From: JBAXGW01 sp037139195
GTDB taxonomy: Bacteria; Bacteroidota; Bacteroidia; Bacteroidales; JAHJDW01
Direction of reading: 5' to 3'
NCBI GenBank assembly: GCA_037139195.1
Contig: JBAXGW010000060.1
Span: forward strand, 1-26,026
Length of the DNA: 26,026 nt
This document shows positions 7,841 through 15,151 of this stretch, one piece after another (the stretch's first letter is position 1; each line of letters opens with the position of its first letter). Position numbers and translations under genes: made by a program. The notes under the pieces were generated by a model. That model was not told the origin of the DNA. It saw only the letters and a program-made list of their open reading frames with translations, and searched no databases.

Positions 7841-9206
7841 TCTGCTTATTTGCACTTAAAGTGAGTCCTTTTTTTGTAAGTTTATATTTTTGAAATCTAT
7901 GTTTCGGTTTATCAGGCATTGTCATTTCAATAAAGTTAAGATTTATAGCCGGACGAAGATAATAAATTTGAAAATTTGGTCTGTGACTCAGATTTAAAGT
8001 TCTCATTATTTCAGCACTCGACATCTCTCCCCTTATACTTTTAATCAAAAGCATTACTTGTTCGGTTACTTGTTCGGTTACTTGTTCGGTTACTTGTTCG
8101 GAGAATTTAGTATAAGAATCTTCAAATGGGAAAACAATTTCTAAAAAATTCGAGCTCAATTTGAATATGCTTTTATCATATACTTTTAAAATTCTACTCA
8201 TTCCAGAACCTAAATGTTCAACAAAATCCAAATCTTTAAAAACTCTCATTAATTCTCTATTTCGAGGCATTGAGCGTCCATTAAAGAAATCATCCTCAGA
8301 AAGACCTTCCACAAGCCCACCATAAGACGTAATAACAAGTCTATTTGAAAATATTTCTACCAAAGGTGGAACTTCTCGAGTATAATCATTATGAACTATT
8401 GCATTTATTAAAGCTTCTCTAAGAGCAATTTTATCTATCATTCTGTGTTCTAATCGCTTGGCCGCTCCTGTTATTTTAGAAAATGTTTTATTTTCAATTT
8501 CAAGTTTATCTAAAACTCGTTCTGTAGCTTTTACCAATGAACAATACCCATACTCTTCATTTTCAATCAATTCGCATTTATCAGGACCAGCATATTTTGC
8601 AACTTTAATTGAAACACTATTAACATCAGCAAGTAAGTATGAAATATAATTATACTTGCCATCTTGTGTGAATAAATCTAAATTATTTAAGAATGCTTCA
8701 TTTAACTGATAACCACGTTCTTCATAATAAATTTTCAATTGAGCAAAAGTATGATTAGAATATCTAGGTGAAGCAATATTTCGCAAAGAATTTCGGGTTC
8801 TAGAAGAATAAAAACTGTCTATCATTTTCAAATCCATCTGCTTTAATCCAGAGCCAACCCTCATATAACAACCAGCAGGAGACATTCCAAAGGATTTAAT
8901 ATAATAGGGCTTTTCAGTCCCACTCGAAACAACAATATGAATTACTATTTTCCCTTCAATTTCATCAGAATACACGTCGAAAAGACCTAAACACGTGGGT
9001 AAGATATTGTTTTTAATTCTGTCGGTAATTGCTAATTGTAATTTATCAGAATTTTCCACTCCCAGAATAGTGCCATTATCAGCAACTCCAATATATAAAT
9101 CACCTCCTGTTTTAGAGTTAAGAAAAGACACAACAACTCTCTCTAACTTATCATTAAGTTCAGATTTGAATTCAGTTTTATCGTTTTCTATCAATTTTGA
9201 TTTCAT
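7833..9206 (-). CDS. AlbA_2 (Schlafen AAA_4)/HATPase_c_4/wHTH regulator between nuoH and nuoI
   Basis: A 457-residue cytosolic protein of the family often annotated as RecG-like or putative transcriptional regulator. The AlbA_2 domain lies at about 7-125 (TEFKSELND, FLNSKTGGDLYIGVADNGTI). A GHKL-type HATPase_c_4 segment spans about 255-345 (LREALINAIVHNDYT, VITSYGGL, HLGSGMSRI). A tandem EQVT repeat follows at 370-384, then a C-terminal winged-helix-like region (SSAEIMRTLNLS). The DNA-binding or regulatory role is family inference; no target is visible. It lies in the nuo orientation, 86 nt after nuoH, with its TAA overlapping the nuoI ATG by 8 nt. It shows no obvious promoter box and no frameshift, so it looks intact. 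It is not a normal nuo gene. Confidence 0.88.
   Translation of the reverse strand: MKSKLIENDKTEFKSELNDKLERVVVSFLNSKTGGDLYIGVADNGTILGVENSDKLQLAITDRIKNNILPTCLGLFDVYSDEIEGKIVIHIVVSSGTEKPYYIKSFGMSPAGCYMRVGSGLKQMDLKMIDSFYSSRTRNSLRNIASPRYSNHTFAQLKIYYEERGYQLNEAFLNNLDLFTQDGKYNYISYLLADVNSVSIKVAKYAGPDKCELIENEEYGYCSLVKATERVLDKLEIENKTFSKITGAAKRLEHRMIDKIALREALINAIVHNDYTREVPPLVEIFSNRLVITSYGGLVEGLSEDDFFNGRSMPRNRELMRVFKDLDFVEHLGSGMSRILKVYDKSIFKLSSNFLEIVFPFEDSYTKFSEQVTEQVTEQVTEQVMLLIKSIRGEMSSAEIMRTLNLSHRPNFQIYYLRPAINLNFIEMTMPDKPKHRFQKYKLTKKGLTLSANKQNE
8054..8101 (-). repeat. Four tandem copies of a 12-bp unit inside the AlbA_2 gene
   Basis: The plus-strand unit ttacttgttcgg occurs four times without mismatch. 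It encodes the tetrapeptide repeat (EQVT) in the linker between the HATPase-like domain and the C-terminal HTH. Since 12 is a multiple of 3, copy-number change would alter linker length without shifting the frame. Confidence 0.95.
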
Positions 9207-9261
9207 CTTATTTTAAAGTATCTGCGTTGTTTTTTCTCTCGTTGGTATTCTTGATTCTCTT

Positions 9262-9281
9262 TTCACTTCTCACGTTTCACG
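9262..9281. repeat. Possible short interspersed repeat in the nuoH-regulator spacer
   Basis: The 86-nt spacer contains TTCACTTCTCACGTTTCACG, a run of related TCAC words resembling the other spacer repeats in style. There is only one copy in the window, so assignment as a dispersed repeat is weak. Confidence 0.3.
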
Positions 9282-9292
9282 AAATATCTTTC

Positions 9293-10312
9293 TTACTTCC
9301 ACAACATAATCACAATCCCCGTAGCCATCAAATTCACAATTGCTAATGGAATAAGCCAAATCCAGCCAAGTCGCATAAGTTGGTCATAGCGAAAACGAGG
9401 TAAGGTCCAACGTATCCACATAAACAAAAACACGAAAAAGCCTGTTTTTAGAAGGAAAATTCCACTTCCAATAAGAGTTATAACATTTTGCGAAAATGGC
9501 AAACTCTCAAGTCCAGGAAAATTATATCCACCAAAAAACAAGGCTGCAATTAACGCACTGGAAATAAACATATTGATATATTCTGAAAATAAATAAAATC
9601 CTAATTTCATACTGCTATATTCTGTATGAAATCCCCCAACAAGTTCGGTTTCGCATTCAGGCAAATCGAATGGTGCTCTATTACATTCAGCTAAAACACA
9701 AATTAAAAAAAGTAAAAATCCAACTGGCTGGTAAAATATATTCCAATGGAAACCTTTTTGTTGCTCAACAATTTCATTTAAACTTAAAGAACCAGTCATC
9801 ATCACAATGGCTAAAACGGCTAATCCTAAAGCTAATTCATAACTAATCATTTGCGAAGCAGCTCGAATTGCGCCAAGTAGCGAATATTTATTATTTGAAG
9901 CCCAGCCTCCAAGCATAATTCCATAAACTCCAACAGATGTAATTGCCATTATATAAAGAACTCCAATATTTATATCTGCAACTTGCAATGGATAAGATTC
10001 TCCGCCAATCTCAAGCACTCCTCCCCAAGGAATCACAGCACTTGTAAGCAATGCAACCATCATTGCCAACATTGGACCTAAAATATAAAGACTTTTATTT
10101 GCTGTATCTGGCATAAATTCTTCTTTGAAAAGAAGTTTCAATCCATCAGCTAGTGGTTGTAGCAATCCGAAAGGACCTGCACGATTTGGACCATGTCGGT
10201 CTTGAAACAAAGCTGCAATTTTTCTTTCAAAATAGGTTGCATACATCGCTATAACTAGGCTTAAAAGCATAATTACAGTAGCAAGTATTATTTTATAGAC
10301 GTAATAATTCAT
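9293..10312 (-). CDS. nuoH: NADH-quinone oxidoreductase subunit H
   Basis: A 339-residue membrane subunit at the junction of the two arms, forming much of the quinone chamber with NuoB and NuoD. Conserved blocks are present: YFERKIAALFQDRHGPNRAGPFGLLQPLADGLKLLFKE near the N-terminus, SQMISYELALGL in the middle, AECNRAPFDLPECETELVGGFHTEYSSMKLGFYLFSEY (acidic quinone-channel loop), and WIRWTLPRFRYDQLMRLGW near the C-terminus. About eight hydrophobic helices; length is normal. The ATG is at 10312. A repeat-filled 73-nt spacer separates it from nuoG. Confidence 0.97.
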   Translation of the reverse strand: MNYYVYKIILATVIMLLSLVIAMYATYFERKIAALFQDRHGPNRAGPFGLLQPLADGLKLLFKEEFMPDTANKSLYILGPMLAMMVALLTSAVIPWGGVLEIGGESYPLQVADINIGVLYIMAITSVGVYGIMLGGWASNNKYSLLGAIRAASQMISYELALGLAVLAIVMMTGSLSLNEIVEQQKGFHWNIFYQPVGFLLFLICVLAECNRAPFDLPECETELVGGFHTEYSSMKLGFYLFSEYINMFISSALIAALFFGGYNFPGLESLPFSQNVITLIGSGIFLLKTGFFVFLFMWIRWTLPRFRYDQLMRLGWIWLIPLAIVNLMATGIVIMLWK

Positions 10313-10326
10313 AGTATATTCTTTTT

Positions 10327-10391
10327 GGTGCAGGGTACACGGTTAATGGTAAACTCTTTTACCATTCACCTTGCACCTTTTACCTTTAACC
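10327..10391. repeat. GGTGCAGGG/GGTTAATGG-type repeat, nuoG-nuoH spacer
   Basis: The left arm contains GGTGCAGGG and GGTTAATGGTAAA. The right arm contains the inverse, TTTACCATTCACC, and then TTGCACCTTTTACC. GGTTAATGGTAAA and TTTACCATTCACC could pair as a hairpin. The repeat's outer GGTTAA supplies the last codon (Gly) and TAA stop of nuoG, so the element overlaps the gene end. Confidence 0.75.
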
Positions 10392-11348
10392 TTTCATCTT
10401 TCCTTCAACTGGTGATATTATATTTGTTTTCTTAGTTTTAACATAATGATTTTGACTGATAACAGAAGTCCTCTCAATTTTTCGTTCTCCTTCAACTGTC
10501 CAATCCGATAAATTTTTCTTTTCAAATCTGCAATCGTTGCAAATAAAATCTTCTAACTCACCGTATTTGTCTTTTCGTCCTGTAACTCTTACTATTTCAT
10601 TTCCTTTCATCCACAAAACAGCTTTACCAGAGCATTTAGGACAATCGCAATGAGCATCCATAGGTTTTGTAAACCAAACACGGTTCTTAAATCTTGAAGT
10701 ATAATCCGTTAAAGAACCAACAGGGCAAACATCAATTATATTCCCAGAAAAATCATTTTCAATAAAATTTTCTACAAACGTGCTAATTTCAGAATGATCA
10801 CCACGATATAAAACACCATGAACACGTTTGTCCGTGATTTGCTCCGCAGTATAGACACAGCGATAGCATAAAATACAGCGGTTCATGTGTAATTTAATCT
10901 TATTTCCAATATTTACAGGTGCAAATTCGCGTCTTTCTTCTTCATATCGAGTTTCTGAAAGTCCATGCTCAAAACTTAAATTCTGCAAATCACATTCTCC
11001 AGCCTGATCACAAACGGGACAATCTAAAGGGTGGTTAATTAAAAGCATTTCCACAATTGCTTTGCGTGCAGACATAACCTCATCAGAAGTTCTATTCATT
11101 ACTTCCATTCCATCAACTGCTAATGTAGAACATGATGGAACCAACTTTGGCATTGCTCTTTCATCAGTGGCAGATGAGCGAGAAACTTTAACCAAACAAG
11201 TTCTACATTTTCCTCCACTTTTTTTAAGTTTCGAATAATAGCACATTGCCGGCGGAACGACTTTTCCTCCAATCTTACGGGCAGCATTTAGGATAGTTGT
11301 ACCTTCCTCAACTTCAACGGATATGTTATCTATGGTAATTTTAATCAT
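10386..11348 (-). CDS. nuoG: Short NADH-quinone oxidoreductase subunit G (Fe-S only)
   Basis: A 320-residue iron-sulfur subunit of the NADH module, far shorter than the roughly 900-residue E. coli protein because the molybdopterin-like domain is absent. Ligands are visible for [2Fe-2S] (Cys36/48/51/73), the His-Cys3 cluster (His106, Cys110/113/119) and [4Fe-4S] (Cys158/161/164/208). A residual domain follows with Cys234/236/239 and Cys270/273, possibly an N7-like site with altered spacing. The short form is typical of Bacteroidota as I know them. The start chosen is ATG at 11348 (MIKITIDN). The frame continues 23 codons upstream, but that part is simply read-through of the spacer repeat. The last codons and stop overlap the next repeat. 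Confidence 0.93.
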   Translation of the reverse strand: MIKITIDNISVEVEEGTTILNAARKIGGKVVPPAMCYYSKLKKSGGKCRTCLVKVSRSSATDERAMPKLVPSCSTLAVDGMEVMNRTSDEVMSARKAIVEMLLINHPLDCPVCDQAGECDLQNLSFEHGLSETRYEEERREFAPVNIGNKIKLHMNRCILCYRCVYTAEQITDKRVHGVLYRGDHSEISTFVENFIENDFSGNIIDVCPVGSLTDYTSRFKNRVWFTKPMDAHCDCPKCSGKAVLWMKGNEIVRVTGRKDKYGELEDFICNDCRFEKKNLSDWTVEGERKIERTSVISQNHYVKTKKTNIISPVEGKMKG

Positions 11349-11357
11349 ATTCTTTCT

Positions 11358-11427
11358 GGTTAATGGTTCAGGGTGCAAGGTAAACGGTGGATTATCCTTG
11401 AACCTTTTACCCTGCACCTTGTACCTT
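11358..11427. repeat. GGTTAATGGTTCAGGGTGCAAGG-family repeat, nuoF-nuoG spacer
   Basis: The left arm begins GGTTAATGGTTCAGGG, then GTGCAAGGTAAACGG. The right arm has CCTTGAACCTTTTACC, then CTGCACCTTGTACC. The arms are largely inverse complements. It fills the 79-nt spacer and is open in the nuoG frame, which is why the longest open frame of nuoG begins too early. Confidence 0.75.
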
Positions 11428-12753
11428 TTATATTAACTTTCCATGTTTTGTATTCTTCACTATTTCAGGATGTTCAACGTGATATTCAAACTCTTTTCTG
11501 AAATGTCTTATCGCGCTGGCAACTGGCCAGGCAGCGGCATCACCAAGCGGACAAATGGTATGTCCTTCTATGTTTTTCGCAATATCGACCAATAAATCAA
11601 TGTCTTTCATTTTGCCTTCGCCATGCTCTATTCGATGAAGTACTTTTTCCATCCAGCCAGTTCCTTCTCTACAAGGAGAACATTGTCCGCAAGATTCGTG
11701 ATGATAAAAACGAGCAAAAGTATAGGTGTTTTTCACCATACAAGCATCTTCGTCATAAACAATGAACCCGCCAGAACCCAACATACTTCCCGATTCAAAA
11801 CCGCCTTCAGCAAGTGATTCATAGGTCATTAATCGTTGATTTCCAGCTTTTGTTTGATAAATCAAATCAAATGGCAATACTGGCACTGACGAACCACCAG
11901 GTATCAATGCTTTCAGTTTCTTTCCATTTTTTATTCCACCACAATATTCATCCGAATTTATAAATTCTTCAACAGGCAAACCCATTTCAATTTCGTAAAC
12001 ACCCGGTTTATTAATGTTTCCACAAGCAGAAATTAGTTTTGTTCCGGTGCTTTTACCAACACCTATTTTCGCATATTCTTCGCCACACATATTGATTATA
12101 GGTGCAACAGTTGCAAGCGTCTCAACATTATTCACGACTGTTGGGCAATCATAAAGTCCAGAAACAGCAGGAAATGGAGGTTTCAACCTTGGATTTCCAC
12201 GTTTTCCTTCTAATGATTCAATAAGCGCGGTTTCTTCTCCACAGATATAAGCACCACCGCCAGGTTGAACATAAATATCCAAAGAAAATCCACTATTTAA
12301 AATATTTTCACCAAGCAATCCATTCGCATAAGCTTCGCTTAAAGCTTTATTAAGAATTCCTATTTGAGTTTTAAACTCACCACGAACATAAATATAGGCC
12401 GTATGAACATCCAAAGCAAATGCAGAACAAATCATTCCCTCAATAAGCAAATGAGGAATATGGTCAATTAGATAGCGGTCTTTAAAAGTTCCAGGCTCGC
12501 TTTCATCTGCATTGCAAACCAAATAATGAGGTTTATCGCTTTTTTTATCAATGAAACTCCATTTCATTCCGGTAGGGAAACCAGCTCCTCCTCGACCTCT
12601 TAGTCCAGACTTCTTAACTTCCTCAACAACATCAAGAGGAGACATGATTTTAAGCACCTTCTCTACTGATGAATATCCTCCTGAATTTTTATAAACATCA
12701 AATTGAATGATGTTTGGAATATCTATTTTTTCAAGCAAAATTTTTCTACCCAT
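11428..12753 (-). CDS. nuoF: NADH-quinone oxidoreductase subunit F (NADH/FMN site)
   Basis: A 441-residue catalytic subunit that binds NADH and FMN and passes electrons to cluster N3. The nucleotide-binding loop GLRGRGGAGFPTGMKW is at about 50-64, CNADESEPGTFKDR at 80-93, and YICGEETALIESLEG at 169-183. The N3 ligands are Cys355/358/361 in ESCGQCSPCREG and Cys401 in TICPLGD. Length is normal. The ATG at 12753 lies inside the end of nuoE in another frame (31-nt overlap), so the two are translationally coupled, as expected for partners in the NADH-oxidising module. Confidence 0.97.
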   Translation of the reverse strand: MGRKILLEKIDIPNIIQFDVYKNSGGYSSVEKVLKIMSPLDVVEEVKKSGLRGRGGAGFPTGMKWSFIDKKSDKPHYLVCNADESEPGTFKDRYLIDHIPHLLIEGMICSAFALDVHTAYIYVRGEFKTQIGILNKALSEAYANGLLGENILNSGFSLDIYVQPGGGAYICGEETALIESLEGKRGNPRLKPPFPAVSGLYDCPTVVNNVETLATVAPIINMCGEEYAKIGVGKSTGTKLISACGNINKPGVYEIEMGLPVEEFINSDEYCGGIKNGKKLKALIPGGSSVPVLPFDLIYQTKAGNQRLMTYESLAEGGFESGSMLGSGGFIVYDEDACMVKNTYTFARFYHHESCGQCSPCREGTGWMEKVLHRIEHGEGKMKDIDLLVDIAKNIEGHTICPLGDAAAWPVASAIRHFRKEFEYHVEHPEIVKNTKHGKLI

Positions 12754-13301
12754 TGTTCTTCAATATTTATCGTACTATTTGCTTCATTTCTTAATGTTTC
12801 AATAATATTGTCAATTTTAGCTTTATCTAATTCTTCGTGAAAGCGCGTATTGACTTGCATAACAGGAGCATAACCACAGGCACCAAGACATTCTACCGTT
12901 TTAAGCGAGAATAATCCATCTGTTGTAGTTTCTCCATCATTAATATTTAGTTTTTCACATAAATAATCAATCATTTCTTCTGCGCCACAAGCCACACAAG
13001 GACCAGTTCTGCAAATTTCAATTACATATTTACCCTGAGGTTCTAGATAGAATTGTGTGTAAAAAGTTGCCACTTCATAGACTTCTATTGGCTTAATATT
13101 CAAAATATTTGCGATATAATCCATACTATCCGCATTCAAACTACCGCCAAATTCTTCCTGAGCAATATGCAACAAAGGCAATAAAGCTGACTTCTGTTTT
13201 CCTTCAGGATATCTTGCAATTATCTCCCGAACACGGTTCATCGTGCTATCAGAAAAGGTGTATTCGAGATTCTGTTTTTTATATATTTTGTGTTCTATCA
13301 T
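12723..13301 (-). CDS. nuoE: NADH-quinone oxidoreductase subunit E
   Basis: A 192-residue thioredoxin-fold subunit with the [2Fe-2S] N1a cluster; it sits on NuoF. The four ligands are Cys97 and Cys102 (CRTGPC) and Cys138 and Cys142 (CLGAC). The N-terminal helical part (YPEGKQKSALLPLLHIAQEEFG) matches the family signature. The start chosen is ATG at 13301 (MIEHKIYK). A TTG at 13331 is in frame, but it sits inside the right side of a palindromic repeat and codes for non-conserved residues. The gene overlaps nuoF by 31 nt. Confidence 0.95.
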   Translation of the reverse strand: MIEHKIYKKQNLEYTFSDSTMNRVREIIARYPEGKQKSALLPLLHIAQEEFGGSLNADSMDYIANILNIKPIEVYEVATFYTQFYLEPQGKYVIEICRTGPCVACGAEEMIDYLCEKLNINDGETTTDGLFSLKTVECLGACGYAPVMQVNTRFHEELDKAKIDNIIETLRNEANSTINIEEQWVEKFCLKK

Positions 13302-13316
13302 TTTTTTTATTGTGAT

Positions 13317-13364
13317 TTCGACTCCGCTCAATCACCGGTTAATCGTTCACTGAGCGGAGTCGAA
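13317..13364. repeat. Perfect 14-bp inverted repeat (TTCGACTCCGCTCA), nuoD-nuoE spacer
   Basis: The left arm TTCGACTCCGCTCA (13317-13330) and the right arm TGAGCGGAGTCGAA (13351-13364) are exact inverse complements around a 20-nt loop. It is much more GC-rich than its surroundings. It lacks a T-run on the coding strand, so it does not look like a terminator. This palindrome type is familiar to me as a dispersed element of Bacteroidota genomes. Confidence 0.85.
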
Positions 13365-13396
13365 GTGAACTGAAGTAAATATATTTTAATTATTAC

Positions 13397-14602
13397 TTAT
13401 GCATCAAGCTCTCCTGCAATTACATTCATACTACTCATAGTTAAAATTGCATCCGAAAGCAATCCTCCTTTTATAATCTCAGGAAAAGCCTGATAATAAA
13501 TAAAACAAGGTCGGCGGAAATGCAATCTATAAGGAGTTCTGCCACCATCGCTTATTAAATAAAAGCCTAATTCGCCATTTGCTCCTTCAACTGCATTATA
13601 AATCTCTCCTTTAGGCACATCCAACTCTCCCATCACGATTTTAAAATGCCAAATCAATGCTTCCATATTATTGTAAACCTGCTCTTTAGGAGGCAAATAA
13701 CAACCTGGAATATCAGCATGACTACTTCCTTCAGGTAAATTCCTTAGTGCATTTTTAATTATTTCTAAACTTTGCCACATTTCAGCGCTTCGAACGCAAA
13801 AACGATCGTAAACATCGCCATTAGATCCTATCGGAATTTCAAAATTAAAATCGCTATATGAACTATAAGGTTTAGCAACACGCACATCATAATCAACACC
13901 AGCAGCACGAAGATTCGGCCCTGTAAAACTATAATTCAAAGCCCGTTCTTTACTTATAGCGCCAACATTAATTGTACGATCCATGAAAATTCGGTTTCGC
14001 ATAAGTAGCTTTTCAAATTCTCTTAATTTCTTAGGAAATCTAACCAAAAAGTCTTCAATTTTTTTTATTACACTATGCGAAAAATCACGGTCGAAACCAC
14101 CAATTCTTCCCATATTTGTAGTAAGACGCGCGCCACAAATCTCTTCATAAATCTCATATACCGCTTCACGTTCTTGATAAATGTATATAAATCCTGTCAA
14201 AGCACCACTATCAACTCCAATTACACTATTGCAAATAAGGTGATCCGTAATACGAGCAAGCTCCATAATTATAATTCGCATATAATCCACGCGCTTTGGC
14301 ACTTCAATACTCATCAATTTCTCTACTGTCATGTGCCAACCCATATTATTTATCGGCGCAGAGCAATAATTCAATCTGTCAGTTAGCGGAGTTATTTGAT
14401 AATAAGGTCTTCGTTCGGCAATTTTTTCGAAAGCACGATGAATATAGCCAACTGTAGATTCTGCATCAACAATTTTCTCGCCATCCATAGTTAGAATATT
14501 TTGAAATATTCCATGAGTAGCTGGATGCGTAGGACCTAAATTCAGCGTTGAATAAGGAGTATCAGTATTTGTAGTTTGAGTTGAGCTGTATATCTTTTCC
14601 AT
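13397..14602 (-). CDS. nuoD: NADH-quinone oxidoreductase subunit D
   Basis: A 401-residue subunit related to the [NiFe]-hydrogenase large subunit; with NuoB it forms the quinone-reduction site. Motifs include LNLGPTHPATHGIF (the quinone-site His region, at about 21-34), YIHRAFEKIAERRPYYQ, DRLNYCSAPINNMGW, ELARITDHLICNS, GARLTTNMGRIGG, and the C-terminal end GELD-A. As expected for NuoD, the hydrogenase Ni-ligand cysteines are missing. Length is normal and there is no fusion to NuoC. The ATG is 5 nt after the nuoC stop. Confidence 0.97.
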   Translation of the reverse strand: MEKIYSSTQTTNTDTPYSTLNLGPTHPATHGIFQNILTMDGEKIVDAESTVGYIHRAFEKIAERRPYYQITPLTDRLNYCSAPINNMGWHMTVEKLMSIEVPKRVDYMRIIIMELARITDHLICNSVIGVDSGALTGFIYIYQEREAVYEIYEEICGARLTTNMGRIGGFDRDFSHSVIKKIEDFLVRFPKKLREFEKLLMRNRIFMDRTINVGAISKERALNYSFTGPNLRAAGVDYDVRVAKPYSSYSDFNFEIPIGSNGDVYDRFCVRSAEMWQSLEIIKNALRNLPEGSSHADIPGCYLPPKEQVYNNMEALIWHFKIVMGELDVPKGEIYNAVEGANGELGFYLISDGGRTPYRLHFRRPCFIYYQAFPEIIKGGLLSDAILTMSSMNVIAGELDA

Positions 14603-14607
14603 ATCTT

Positions 14608-15096
14608 CTATCTTCCAAAAAAACTATTATCCTTATCTTCTCTAGTAGGGTCTTCCAAAGCAAATTCTTTTCGCATTGGGAAATAATCCAAATATTCGAC
14701 ATTTAAAATACGAATTAGATTAGGATGACCAAGGAATTTAATTCCATAAAAGTCGTAAGTTTCGCGTTCCATCCAGTTTGCTCCCGAATAAAACTTGCAA
14801 AGCGAAGGTATTTCAGGCTTATCTTTTGAAACAAAAACCTTAATCCTAATGCGAATATTCGTTTCCATATTCATCAACTGATAAATTACTCCGAGTTCAT
14901 TTGTTTGATCTGGAAAATGAACTCCACAAATATCAACCAGAAAGGAAAAGCTAAGCTGATTTTTCAGATAAGCCACCAAAGTCGGCAAAAAGCTTGCCTC
15001 AGAAATAACAACAAGCATATCTGTCGGTTCTTCCTGAAATTTTATTTCCTCAGAAAAAACCTCAGCTAATAACTCTTTTAATTTATCTTGATTCAT
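14608..15096 (-). CDS. nuoC: NADH-quinone oxidoreductase subunit C
   Basis: A 162-residue peripheral-arm subunit (30-kDa family) that packs against NuoD and NuoI. The family signature is at residues about 117-160: FYSGANWMERETYDFYGIKF, then GHPNLIRIL, then DYFPMRKEFALEDPTREDKDNSFF. It is a stand-alone protein, unlike the NuoCD fusion of enterobacteria. It starts at ATG 15096, 55 nt after the inserted regulator gene, and is followed by nuoD after 5 nt. Confidence 0.95.
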   Translation of the reverse strand: MNQDKLKELLAEVFSEEIKFQEEPTDMLVVISEASFLPTLVAYLKNQLSFSFLVDICGVHFPDQTNELGVIYQLMNMETNIRIRIKVFVSKDKPEIPSLCKFYSGANWMERETYDFYGIKFLGHPNLIRILNVEYLDYFPMRKEFALEDPTREDKDNSFFGR

Positions 15097-15151
15097 AATT
15101 GTTAAAATCTTTGTTTACCCATATTAATTAAAAAAAAATCCTCTAGTACAT

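Noticed and set aside
10386..11348. nuoG as a truncated pseudogene
   Set aside because: All cluster ligands are present, the frame is clean, and short NuoG is the usual form in Bacteroidota.
13317..13364. Palindrome as an intra-operon terminator
   Set aside because: No T-run follows on the coding strand, and nuoE onward needs read-through.
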